This document shows positions 19,674-31,248 of a stretch of DNA of 64,000 nt, one piece after another. Within the stretch, counting starts at the first letter, position 1, and every line of letters starts with the position of its first letter. The notes under the pieces were generated by a model. The model did no database searches. It had not been told where the DNA came from and worked only from the letters and a program-made list of their open reading frames with translations. This DNA is from Annona cherimola (taxonomy: Eukaryota; Streptophyta; Magnoliopsida; Magnoliales; Annonaceae), in the NCBI GenBank assembly GCA_030490835.1, contig CM059972.1:50573563-50637562 (forward strand), written 5' to 3'. A program made the position numbers and the translations under genes.

Positions 19674-20559
19674 TTATTTTGACCTTCTAGTCTTTATTCC
19701 TTCATAGATATTGCCAATAACTTGATCAATTGGATGGTCATTTTTGAATTTCAAGTCAGTTGGTGGTTTGTAGAAAATATTACCATCACTTACCTTTTTA
19801 TCTATAGATTCTTCTTGCTTTTCCACATGCAGTTTTTCAAGATTACTTGTGACATCATCTGCATCACTTAAATCATCTTCTCTTTTGGAGCATAGATTAT
19901 ATTCGTAAAAAACAACATGTATTGATTCCTCTACTACTTGGTTCTTTTTATTGAAGACTCTATATGTTTTGCTGTTTGATGAGTAAACAAGGAATATTGC
20001 CTCATCACTCTTGGCATCCAGTTTTTCCAAGTTGGTTTTACTATTGTTCAAAACATAACATGTGCAACCAAAAGCATGAAAATATGAAATATTTGGTTTT
20101 TTACCTTTCCATAGCTCATATGGGGTCTTTTTCAAGATTGCTCTAATGGTTACACGATTCAGGACATGGCATGCTGTACTTACAGCTTCGCCCCAAAATC
20201 TCTTGGATAATTTACTCTCATTTAGCATAGTTTTAGTCATCTCTTGTATGGTCATATTTTTCCTTTCAACTACTCCATTTTGTTGTGGAGTTCTTAGTGC
20301 AGAAAATGTGTGGTGAATTTTTTTTTCATTACATAATTCTATGAATCATTTATTTTCAAACTCACCACCATGATCACTTCTAATGGTCATAATAGTACTT
20401 TGTTTTTCATTTTGTACCAAGTTTACAAAAGTTGCAAACATAGAGAAAACTTCATCATTGCTAGCTAAGAGAATTACCCATGTGAATCTTGAAAAATCAT
20501 CGACTATTACGAATACATACTTCTTTCTACCAATGGTTAAAATATCGCATGACCCATAT
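19674..20559 (-). pseudogene. pol: Copia B pol: integrase core and C-terminus
   Basis: The downstream half of the B integrase, left of the inserted solo LTR. It reads CDILTIGRKKYVFVIVDDFSRFTW, MTIRSDHGGEFEN (catalytic Asp), then a stop, then the VVERKN region, MTIQEMTKTMLNESKLSKRFWGEAV and GCTCYVLNN. This copy keeps the full AAAGAAGTATG reading frame that A and C have lost by one base, and further down keeps TGG where A, C and D have TGA. It was cut at GACCCATAT by the solo LTR and continues at 23658. Confidence 0.85.
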
Positions 20560-23500
20560 TGTGGCGCCCCGAACCGTGGCGTCCACATAGTCCTTACTCC
20601 GGGATCTTGTCGATTGGTAAATGTGACTCAGGATTGTTGCCTTGATTACGTGGCGGTTCTTAATTGGATCTCATCTATTATTTTTTCATCATATAATCAT
20701 ATACTCATCATCATTCATAACGGACTCATCCATATCATCATAAATCATCAACTTCTCATATTATTCATAACTTCATAATTTCATACAACCTATATCCTTT
20801 TTCATTATATCCCATTAGGGCATACATTCATATTTCAATATACAAAGGATTACATGTCTTTGTAACTATGCTTCTTTCATTCATTCATCATATCACTTAC
20901 AGGAAAATCAACCTGATCTTTTTCATCACTTGGCTTTCCTTGCACCTGTCTGAGGTTTGGAAAACAAAACATGAGTCGAAACTCAATAAGCAAGCATTTT
21001 TCTTTTCAAATGCATTTCTCTCCATTTGATAGAAGACATTTACCAAGTGATCAACTACCAACGGAATAGAAACCTTTTCGTAAATTATTTTTGGAAACTT
21101 TTCATAAACCATTCATGAAAATCATTCATGTAAACCATTCATAAATGCATTTCTCTCCATTCGATAGGAGACACTTAGCAAGTGATCAACTATCAATGGA
21201 ATAGAAACCTTTTCATAAAAATTATTTCATAAACATTGGATGTGCAAATGCTTCCTTTCCATTCCTGACATAAACCTTCGTGTGTGGGTACACTAGCTCA
21301 GGGAACATCTCACATAGCATGGTCCAATACGCCGGCTGTCTCCGACTTGGCCTCATCAAGGGGAACCTCTCTTCCTCTTGACGCCTACATGGTCTCCTAC
21401 ATGCATGACTTTTGATTTCTCTGGCATTATATACCTCTTATACCAGGTGACTTGTCATTCTCATGTAGAGAATTATTTGCATCATCCCTTAAAAATATCA
21501 TTTCAAATCCATGCTTTCCTTTTCAATCCATGTATGAAAATGCAATGCATTCATTCACACATAACATTCCTTTGCCTCCACTTCTGGGGAGGACGCCGTC
21601 GGCACACAGCCCATACGACTTGGCAATAGTGAAGGGGGACCCTCTGATCTGCTTTCTACCTCCACCAAAGCCTCTTCATTATACATCATACATGTGCACA
21701 TGTCCATGAACATCACATGATATCAATATGCCAGCATGACTTTTCATAAAAACTCATAAACATTCATCATTTCAAAACATTAAAGGAATGCCCGCCCTTA
21801 AATATAATTCATAAAACATGTGATCAAATAATTTGCAATCATTTAAAAATATTTTAGAAAGCATATAGCTTGCTTACCTCCTCAGTCTGTGTCCTCCTCC
21901 TTTTCCTTTCCTTTTCCTATACAAGGAAAAATGATATTTATCTATATCATTCCATGTCTTAGATTGCTTCCCATGAGTGCTTTATAATCATTCATTACCT
22001 CATTTCTATAGAGGTTAATCTTATAAATATACTTGGTCATTACCTTCTTATATGGATTTTTATCCATAAATCCTTTAAAAATTCCATCCATATATCCTCA
22101 TAAAATATAAAAATAAATCTCAATTTTTTCCAAAATCACGCTATTTACTGTTCATAATTATTGTTCATGTCACTGTAGTAAATTACTGTAGCACATTACT
22201 GTTTATGGGTACTGTTCAAGTTTATTGTTCACCCGAGGTTACTGTTCATAGCAACGTGGGTTACTGTTCATGGGTTCCAAAAATCGACATTTTTCCCAAA
22301 AATAAAAAATACCATGATATAGCTTATGCTTAGTATATCAAGGAAAAATTCATACATTTTGAATTTATCATCATTAACTAGGCTAAATAAATCATTTTCT
22401 CCATATACTAAAAATCAACATAAATTCACTTAAGCATAATCCTCTATTCCAAAAATCATGAAATTAATATATCATCATTAAAACATCATATTTATCATAT
22501 TAATTCATCCCAAATCATCATTTATCAATTTTAGAGCTTTATTTACACATATCATATGCTATCTTCCCGAATGCTCTATCTTTGCTCCAAATTTTTGATG
22601 TTTCGGCATAATTTCAATTAAACATTATAACTTTACTTATTTTCTCATACTTAGGAATTATCTAAGCATGGTTTTACCCTACTTAACACCCAAAAAAAAT
22701 TTGAAAAGAAATTACTTACCCGACGTGGAGATATCCCTCTTTTTCTCACACTTTCTCTTTCTAACTTTCTCCTTTATTTCCTTGGACATGTGGGAGGGTT
22801 TGGGAGCTGGGATTTGCTCAATTTGGAGCTGGGTGAATGTGCTCTTGGATGTCCACCCCTGCCCCCTATTTATAGGGTTTGATTTTTCATCAAATTGGAT
22901 TTTACCCCCCCTTGCTAAAGGTGTTAAATTGCAAATGTGTTTTTTTATAATTTCAAAAAGTGCATGGCACCTTGTGCAGCCCACCCTACTGCTGCTCCAG
23001 CCCCCCTATTGCAACCCTATTTTATTTTTAAAATTAATTAATTTAAGCTAATTAAATCCTAGCCCTTGATTTATGATCATGATGAATTTGGACGGTTGAT
23101 TTTGGCCAATTATCCAACCACCCCTGCAATTTATTCTTTTCATTTATTATTTTTATTTTTTTAATTATTTAATTTAATAAAAAGTCAAATAGAATTTAAT
23201 TAAAAAGATAAGTTATTTTTTGATCTCCATTTGACGTTTAATATTGACCCTTGATTGGTGATTTTCATCACATCTTAACCTATTCATCATGTTCATCATG
23301 AATTTTTAACCATCCACAAAAAAATTCGTCGAAATCCGACGCCCGGATTGCAAATTATGAATTTTTCTTTAATTTTCTACTAAAATCCAAAATTGGATTA
23401 AAATATAAAAAAGAATTGTTATTTCGTCCTCTAGTGATTAAATCTCCCTTTTTGTCTTTTTATGATTAAGTTAATCCAAGTGATTAACTCTTAATCACCT

Positions 23501-23657
23501 TAGTTACTATTCACATGCACTATTCATCCGAATTTCATAAATAATTATTGTAACCTATATTCCCACATATTTCATATGAATGTATATTTTCCAAATATAT
23601 TACCTAGGGTTTACAACCCTAGGGTTTTATACACGTGTCTAAGATCGGAGTTTCACA
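20560..23657 (-). mobile_element. Family G solo LTR inside copia B integrase
   Basis: A 3098 bp sequence beginning TGTGGCGCCCCGAACC and ending GGAGTTTCACA, with a perfect 5 bp duplication CATAT (20555-20559 and 23658-23662). Removing it and one CATAT restores the continuity seen in copy C. With no internal region or second LTR, it is a solo LTR left by LTR-LTR recombination. Minus orientation is inferred from the TATAAAT box at 22868-22874 on the minus strand. It defines the full ends of family G. It has no coding capacity; inside are repeated CATTCGATAGGAGACAC blocks (near 21005 and 21145). Confidence 0.95.
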
Positions 23658-24278
23658 CATATAGATCCATGTGTAGCAATTCAAGTGACTTGGTGGTGGA
23701 AATCTTCCTTTTGGAGGAAAAAGGCATTTTAGGTTGTTTTGACAGTTGACATGCCTTGCAAATTTTGTTTTTGTCATATTTCAATTTTGGCAATCCTTCT
23801 ACTAAACTCTTTTTCCATAAGGTCTTAATTTTTGACATGTTTATATGCCCAAGCCTCTTTTGCCAAACCCATGGTTGGCCATTAAACATTGATCATTTAG
23901 TTCGTCAAGTGAAACCAAATATATATTTCTAAGTCTTTTTCCACTAAACATGATATGTTCTTCATCAAATACATTGAATATAGATGATTCAAACATAACC
24001 TTGTACCCTTTGTCACATAATTGGCTAATACTCATCAGATTGTGCTTAAGTCCTTCAACAAATAATACATCCTTAATACATGCATTTGAAATACTATAAA
24101 TGTTTTCTTTTCCTTTGATTTTACCTTTCTCGTTATTTCCAAAAGCAACCGTTCCATCGTTGCAAGGCTTGAGTTTATGAAGCAAGCTTCTTTCTCCAGT
24201 CATATGCCTTGAGCAACCATTATCCATAAACCAAACGTTGTTTGCCTTTGCATTGAAACATACCTGAAAAATGAGCAA
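23658..24278 (-). pseudogene. pol: Copia B pol: protease and pre-integrase domain
   Basis: Protease with the active site WFMDNGCSRHMTG: the usual D-S-G is D-N-G here, a change that may weaken catalysis. It continues through VEGLKHNLMSISQLCDKG. After a frame change near 23845 comes the pre-integrase zinc domain (RLGHINMSKI...CKACQLSKQPKMPF) and LLHMDLY with the first integrase Asp, stopping at the solo LTR. Like A and C, the pol frame is +1 relative to gag and is open back to ATTTTTCAG. Confidence 0.87.
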
Positions 24279-24285
24279 ATAGAGC

Positions 24286-26155
24286 TTATCTCTTTGGTAC
24301 CCATTTTATGGGTCCATTTAGGTTAGTAAACTGGTTTAATCTATGTTGTTCTAATCTTGAAAGCCCAAATCTAGTGTTCCTTGGAACCCAAACTAATTTT
24401 GCACCATAGTCATATAGTTTCTTAAAGTTGCATTGATAAATTTTGTGACCCATCTTGTCGCAAAAGTTACAGGCCATTGGTAATCTAGGAGTAGGTCTCC
24501 AAGTATGTTGTGGTTCAAAGGTTGGCCTTCTAGTCCAAATAACTTGTTTCCCTTTTGGTTTGTAGATAGGTGCAGCTTTAGCTTGATTTTTCCCAAGTTT
24601 TGGCACATTTGATTTGCTGCTTTCTCCTTGCTCAAATGTGGAGTATCCAAGACCTCTTCTATTGTTTTGAGAGGTCATGTTCAGAAACATTTTCACACTC
24701 TCTCCTGGATTAGAGAACTTAGTTAATGATTCATTTAAGGATTCAATCTCCTTTTTCAATTTCTCCACTTCTTTCAATAGCAGTTCAATTTCTTCTTTCG
24801 GTTTTGTTGTTCTTTCTGCTAGTTTTCCATTTACAATAATAATGGAATTACATTGTTGTTTCTTCAATGATAATTTGCTTTCTAGTTTTTTGATTTCCTC
24901 ATATAATGAATCATACGCTTGTTGTAATTCTTCTAATTCAGCACATTTGAGACACTTTTGTATAGAAGAGTGAGTAGATTGAGAATAATTAAGTTTAAAA
25001 GTTACCTCTTCATTACTTGTACATTTTGTTGAGATGTTTGCTCTTTCAAAACTTCTGTTGTGTTTAAACACAACAAGATTTCTTCTTGCTCAATCTGTGC
25101 AATGCAGCATATTCTTGCGCAATTTGCTGCTTCAAGATCATCATTTGAGGAGCTACTTATTGATGAAGTTTCTTCATTCACGTACATTCCTCTTCCCTTA
25201 GGCTTCTAGAATTTTCAGCTTTCATATCTTTCCTTCTTTTCTTGATGATCATTTGATTTTTTTTCCGGTGTACGACATTGAGCTTGCATATGTCCCATAC
25301 CGCCACATCTATAACATCTTATAACCTCTTTCTTTTTCTCTTTTCGAGGTCTCTCTTTGAAACCTTTGAAGTTCTTTTCTTTCCTTACAAACTTTCGAAA
25401 TCTATGAGTTAGCAGAGCAATGTCTTCATCATCATTATGAGATGAGGAGGTGGACTCATCCGAGTTCTGAGTGACTTTTAATGCAATTTTTCTCTTTCCT
25501 TTGTGGTGATCTTCATTTCTTTTCTTAATTATCTCATGTGACATTAATGAGCTAATGAGGTCTTCCAGCTTCAATGTGTTTAGGTCCTTGGTTCTTCTAT
25601 TGCAGTGATATTCAGAGTCCATGATTCTGGTAGGGCTCTTAGAATCTTCATAACCTGTTCAGATTCTGAGATAGCTTTTCCAAGACCTTTCAAAGCATTA
25701 GTAATTTTTGAAAATCTAGCAAACATTTTAGAAATGTTCTCAGTATCCAACATTTTAAAACTTTCCAATTCTCCAATCAAAATGTTTCTTCTTGTCCCTT
25801 GGACCTGAGAGGCTCCTTCATAGATAGATGTTAATGTACCTCATATTTCTTTGGCGGTCAAACAAGAGAATACTCTATCATATTCAGTGGCAGTAAGAGC
25901 ACAAAATAATGAATTCATGGCCTTATCGTTGCTCTTAACAATTTTCACTTCCTCATCGGTCCATTTGGAAGCTCTTTCATCAATTGGCAAAGTCACACCG
26001 TCTTGGATCACAATCTAAGAGTCCATATCTGTAGCCATGATGAGTTATTTCATATGTAGCTTCCAATAGCCAAAATTATTCCCATCAAACAAAGGTGGCC
26101 TAGTAAAAGATTAGCCTTCGGCAAATGCGGGAACGGAAGTAGATTGGTTTTCCAT
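24286..26155 (-). pseudogene. gag: Copia B gag, broken
   Basis: Gag of copy B from the ATG complement at 26153-26155 to the stop after GPIKWVPKR at 24286. Stops occur early (after AEG, where A has GES), and more lie at about 25800, 25580 and 25200. Recognisable parts are the capsid region, the zinc knuckle CYRCGGMGHMQAQC (near 25310-25270), the coiled coil LEELQQAYDSLYEEIKKLESK and the second knuckle CNFCDKMGHKIYQC. It cannot give a full protein. Confidence 0.88.
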
Positions 26156-26192
26156 TATATAAAAGATCTCTTTGATAAAACTCAAAGACCTG

Positions 26193-26204
26193 CTTTGATA
26201 TCAC
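26193..26204 (-). other. Mutated primer binding site of copia B
   Basis: Plus-strand reading GCTTTGATATCA, element strand TGATATCAAAGC, against the canonical TGGTATCAGAGC in A and C. Both differences are G to A on the element strand, as expected from cytosine deamination. Confidence 0.85.
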
Positions 26205-26205
26205 T

Positions 26206-27784
26206 TGTTGGTCCTGAGTTAATGGCTTAACCCAAGAGGGGAGGGGTGAATTGGGTTTTTAAAATTATTTTAAATAATCTTGAATACAGCCCCTGTTACG
26301 ATCTAGCCCCTTGAAGCAAATAAAACAAAGATTTAAGAGCAGCAAAAAAAACACACAAATTATAGTGGTCCGGGACAACCTTCCCTACTCCACTCCTCCA
26401 AGGTCACACCGTTGTGACTTGGGTTCAATTAAGTATTTCACCAAATACAATAGAGCTTCTGCTCTCTTCTAGATTCACAGCTCTAGGGGGCTTAAAACAG
26501 ACTTAGCACAAGTAGGTGATGAGTAACACTCCAATCACACACTACTTTGCTTACGCTTGATCTTAGTTGCTGAAACTAAATCAAGTTCAATACAATAGAA
26601 AAAGGAATAAAGAAAGTTTCTACACTTTACTGATGTGTAGAGGCAAATTTTAGCGCGGAGAAGAACTTGTGAAGAAGATTGAATGGTTCGACAAGTAGCT
26701 CTTGACAGGTTGAATGCAAGGTTCTTCTTCTGGATGTTGTCTTGATCACTTAATGCTCTTAGAAATGAAAGTTGTGCTCAATCAATGAAGTTTCAGCTAC
26801 CCTCCACGTCAGTCTTGAATGCCTTATATAAATGATGAGGGTATTCGAACATTTTGAAGTAGGTGGCGCGCATTTAATGCGCCAACGTTCAAAAATTTTC
26901 AGACCGTTGCGACCCAAGTCGCAGGTGGAGTCGACTTCGTGTGCGACTTCACCCAAGTCGCAGATTGGAGTCGACTTTGGGTGTGACTTCGGTTTTCTGC
27001 AAGCTCCTCAAGTTCCTCCTCAGGTCAACTTGGTTTTGAACTTGACCCAAGTCGTAGGTGAAGTCGACTTCAGGTGAGACTTCACTTTCTGTACTTGCTT
27101 GATGAACTTGAAATTCTTGGATGTGACCTTGGTTGCTTGATATTCTTCATATTAATTGTTTTTCCACTGATTTCTTTTACTTGTAGCTCGGTATGATGAT
27201 TTTTCTTGAAATCTTTTAACTTCATATCTTGAAGTTGGAATGCTTGATTCTTGGATCTCATAGAATTGTCCAATTGAGTATCCCTTGATTTGTTCATGTA
27301 ATTCTGCTTGTCTTGGACTTGATTTCTGTCCAAGTCGTATGTTTGGGTTGACTTTGGTTCCAACTTCACTCAAGTCGTATGTGGAGTCGACTTGGGTATG
27401 CCACTTCACTTTTTGAATTCCCAAATTCAGTGCTGGCAGTTCTGAGTTCTTGAAGTCGATACCGGAGTCGACTTGGATCTGCGACTTCACCCAAGTCGCA
27501 TGAGAAGTTGACTTCGAGTGCGACTTCGGCAGCTCTTGCTCCTCATTTTCAGCGCTGGCCATAAAATCGCGTTTGAAGTTGCTGCTGGAGTTGACTTGGG
27601 GAGCGACTTGACCTAAGTCAATGCCTAAGTCGACTTGGGAATCAACTTGACCCGTCAGTCTTCATATTTTCCATTTTTATATCCTTTAATCATTTCACAA
27701 AACATGTTAGTAGCCAAAACTTACTCAAATTGAATTATTAATCATCAAAAGTTAGATTTTGCTATTTTTTCATTGATTCCAACA
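26206..27784 (-). repeat. Copia B 5' LTR
   Basis: 1579 bp, plus-strand reading TGTTGGTCCTGAG...GATTCCAACA. Palindrome arrays lie at about 26908-27085 and 27330-27655; several GTCGAC sites have decayed to GTTGAC or GTCAAC. The TATA box complement is at 26824-26830. It aligns with the LTR at 14015-15549, with a few percent difference and small indels. Confidence 0.9.
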
Positions 27785-28800
27785 ATTGTATCTAGACCGG
27801 ACATATTATTTAGCATTTCTACGTGTTCTAGATTAAAATTATATCTCAAAGAATCCCACACGATAGCTATAAAAATAATTTTCAGATATTTGATTGAAAC
27901 TATCAATCTTGGCCTATCGTATCATAAGGGCTCAACATTTGATCTAATTAGTTACTTAGATGCGGACTTTGCTAGCTACAAAGTAGATTGAAAAAGTACT
28001 AGTGGAACTTATAATTCCTAGAGAGCATGATAGTTTAATGGTTCTCAAGGAAATAAACCTATCTTGCTCTATCTACCTCAAAATCCGAATATATTACTGC
28101 TGGAAGTTGTTGTGCCCAACTCTTATGGATGAAACAACAATTAAGAGATTATGACATGGACTATAAAGATATACCAATTAGGTGTGATAACACAAGCACT
28201 ATTTGTTTGACTAAAAGTCTCATACTGCATTCTAGGACTAAACACGTAGATTTAGACATCATTTCAATAGAAAACATGTTGAAAATTATGATATTTGTTT
28301 GGAACATGTCAAAACTGAAGACCAAATTGCACATATTTTTACCAAACCACTGGAAAATAAATCATTTTATAAGATAAGAAATGAAATGGGTATGATTAAT
28401 ATTGAAGCTTCAATTTCTGGTGCGAAACTGCAAAATTATTGCGCAAATATGTTATTTATGGTTGCTATAAATGCTAAATGATTTTTTAAGTTAATATGGG
28501 TTAGATGGGTAACACATAGGATGTACTCACACTTGAGTCGGTGATGCCAAGTCAACTTCACCAAAGTTAACTCGGCAAAGTGAAGTTGACTTTGAACGCA
28601 ACTTAGAGTTCAGAATTGACTCCATGAGCGTCAGATTGTCTTCCTCCTCATTTAGGCGCTGAATCAAGCTATTAATTTCATCTTGTATTTCTCCTATCCC
28701 TCTCAAATCTCAAAATTCTCACAAAAACCCATCTCAAAATTTTTGATTTTCAAGTCCCCTAAGGTTCAATCTCATCTAATCTCCAAGATAGCTTTTCCCT
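27785..28800 (+). pseudogene. pol: Copia D, piece 2a: RNase H region and spacer
   Basis: Resumes the D pol after the B insertion: [16 protein letters not shown], then RNase H blocks YLDADFASYKVD, IRCDNTSTICLTKS and HSRTKHVDLD, with stops and frameshifts throughout. The pol end is near 28480. From 28500 to 28800 lies the spacer with strongly decayed GTTGAC/GTCAAC palindrome remnants, in the position of the pre-ORF3 array of the younger copies. Confidence 0.82.
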
Positions 28801-28809
28801 ATACTACAA

Positions 28810-29744
28810 ATGGGTGCCAAACTAGTCTCCAAGCCGTTTAAACTACCTGTATCTAGCCCTTCCAAGTCAAATACTAGGGAGGATGTTCCAAGATGGCAAC
28901 AGACATCGTCCAAGCAAGCTAGGGATGTGGCAACTACCTCCACAGGTCAACGGGTTCGATTCCATGAAGGTCTCTACTTTAGTGCATAGAATTCAAAGCA
29001 TTGAAATTAGTGATGAAATGGAAGTTGGTGGAAAAAAAGAAAGGCATTCCAGCTCCAAGGGCACAAGTGTTAAAAATGCCCATTGAAAATTTTAGAGACG
29101 AGAGACAACATAACAATTTTATAAACATTTCTTTGAGAGGAAAATGTTTACCCTAGAGATCATTGACTTTGATTTTCTAAAAGAATATGAATTTGGTACA
29201 AAATAACTATTGGATTTTCAGGGTTGGACAGCTCTACTTAAAGACAATGGGAAGATTTATACAAATTTGACAAGATTATTCTACTTCCGTGGAACCAAGA
29301 AGAGTTGAATACATTCGTAAAAGGTATTGAGATTGATCTAGGCCAAGGTCATGGAGTAACAAAATCAAATGCCTCGTTAAGAGTGGGAGATATAATTAAA
29401 GTTCCCTGCAATGAAGATCCACTTCTAGAAAATATGACTCTAACAAGGATGTATAATGAGTTAACAAACAACAACAAATATCATCTAGATATTAAATTTT
29501 TACATTATATGGACTTGTCATCACAATTGAGAGTATTGAGACTCTTAATAACTCACTACATTTATCCAAAAGGAGGAGGTCGGAACCAAGTTAATCCTCA
29601 AGAGGCAGAAATCTTATGGAAAGTAGTCAAATGTATAGAGTTGACTTGTCTCAATTATTTTTGGAAGCCTTGGAGATCAAGATGGAGAACCCTAGAGGGA
29701 TATTACCTTATGACACATGGATTACTAAAATCCTTAAGTGCTAT
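28810..29744 (+). pseudogene. Copia D, piece 2b: ORF3 first part
   Basis: Decayed third ORF starting at ATG 28810 (MGAKLVSKPFKLP, with the A-K of MAPK still visible). Several stops near 28980-29040 and frameshifts follow, then a better preserved stretch from about 29305: FVKGIEIDLG, IKVPCNEDPLLENMTLTRMYNELT, KFLHYMDLSSQLRVLRLL, IYPKGGGRNQVNPQEAEILWK. It is cut at 29744 by element F and continues at 39214. Confidence 0.8.
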
Positions 29745-30781
29745 TGTGGCGCCCCGAACCGGGGTGCCTAGAAGCCTTACTCCGGGACCTTATCGATTGG
29801 TAAACGTGACTCAGGATTGTTGCCCTGATCACATGGCAGGATTTTTAATTGGATCTCATCCATTAATTGCTTGATTTTCATCAAAAGACGTGATTAATCT
29901 CAACCGTTGATTATCCTTGATTGAGCTCATCTCAACCATTGAATTTTTAGCACAAATCCCCATGCTAGCTCATGTTTTCCCATGGTGGACTTTGGGGGAT
30001 TTTTGTATTTTTTTATTTCATTAAAATATCATATCTTAAGCTACTTTTTCAAAAAGTAAAAAGTAGAATTAATGACTTGCTTTGAAAAAGTTAAGCCTCG
30101 CTTACTTTCTCTCCAAGAAACACAATTTTCATGATATTTAGCTTAATCCAATCCATCCATCATATTCGGCATAATATTTTAGCCATCCATACAAAATTCA
30201 CCTTAATCCGACTTCCGGATTGTAAGATATGAATCTTTCTATATTTTCTCCTCAAAATCCATTAAAATCCGAAAATCATAAAAAAAAATCCAAAAGTTAT
30301 CTTTACTCCCCTTTTGTCCTTTAGTGGGAAGCTTCCTTTTTTGTCTTTTATGATTAAGTTAATCCAAAGTAGGGGTGCAACTTGGTGCGGGTTGGTCCGG
30401 GTAGAGGTGGAACCTACCCTTACCCAATTTTAGAAAACCTCTACCCTACCCTATTTTAGGCCGGGTCGGTTGGGAGCCTACCCTACCCTATTTTTTTAAG
30501 GGCGGGTCGGTTCCGGTTCTGGTTCCAAATTGGTTCCTAAAAAATTGTATTATCATGCATTATGCAGCAACAAACATGAACTAGAAATAGAATAACCTGT
30601 TAATTTAATTGTCCTCATGCATAAAACACAGCAAAATAAATCACCGCTAAATGATTAATTGTCCAGACATGAATCTTTGTAAAGGTGAAGAATGGATACA
30701 GATGTAACCAGGTTAGGTTGGATCCTTTCTTTTAACTACATTTGGCGCAGCAGATCCAGTGCTTCTGAAATTCTTCCTCGC

Positions 30782-30826
30782 TGCAAACCCACCAATCATT
30801 GCGTTCCAAGAGACGGCATCTCTAAC
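30782..30826 (-). pseudogene. Possible captured PPR-repeat gene fragment in hAT
   Basis: The minus strand encodes VRDAVSWNAMIGGFA, which matches the core of a plant pentatricopeptide repeat (typically RD-VSWNAMI-GYA). It lies in a frame open from 30961 to 30713. Only about 15 residues match and the flanks do not clearly look like PPR, so capture of a host gene fragment is a tentative reading; chance resemblance is possible. Confidence 0.3.
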
Positions 30827-31248
30827 CTTCAATCTACCAAAATTTTCTCTGCAGCAACGAAATCTCTGTATTACACGTAGAGAGATATGAGTGCATTGGC
30901 AATGGAAAGAGAAGAAGTCTCTCCGTAACCAAATCAATTCCCCAACCATGCACTGATTCACCGGTACTCACCTTCTCTAAATAGAACCAAGCTGAGATGC
31001 TAATGATAAACTCGCATCATCAGTGTTAGGATCCGAACTAATAAAAGGAACGATTCAAGGAATTTTATTAATTGATATGAGGAAATCTCACTCAATTTTT
31101 ACAAGAGAAGAAAGAAATGAAGTAAGAAGAACAGAGAAACTGCCCAAGACGACGGGATTTGGGATGAGAAGGAAGGTCGTCGGCCATCGAGGGGAGGAGC
31201 GCGTCGACTCGTCATCGTCGTCGTCGAGGGCTGACTGCCAAAGGCCGC

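Larger units (their letters stand above)
14015..27784 (-). mobile_element. Copia B: complete element with a nested solo LTR
   Basis: A minus-strand copy of the Sirevirus-type family, inserted into the RT/RNase H region of D. Target duplications are ACTGT (14010-14014) and ATTGT (27785-27789), one mismatch. The LTR terminus at 14015 is TGCTGG instead of TGTTGG. After removing the 3098 bp solo LTR of family G plus its 5 bp duplication (20560-23662), the element is about 10.7 kb. Gag, pol and ORF3 are all broken. It is clearly older than A. Confidence 0.93.

Noticed and set aside
20560..20577. TGGCGCCCCGAAC looks like a retroviral primer binding site (lentiviral type TGGCGCCCGAAC).
   Set aside because: Four independent copies have 5 bp target duplications directly before TGTGGCG, so this is the LTR terminus. 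The primer-like sites next to F are of the Met-tRNA type and lie on the other side.
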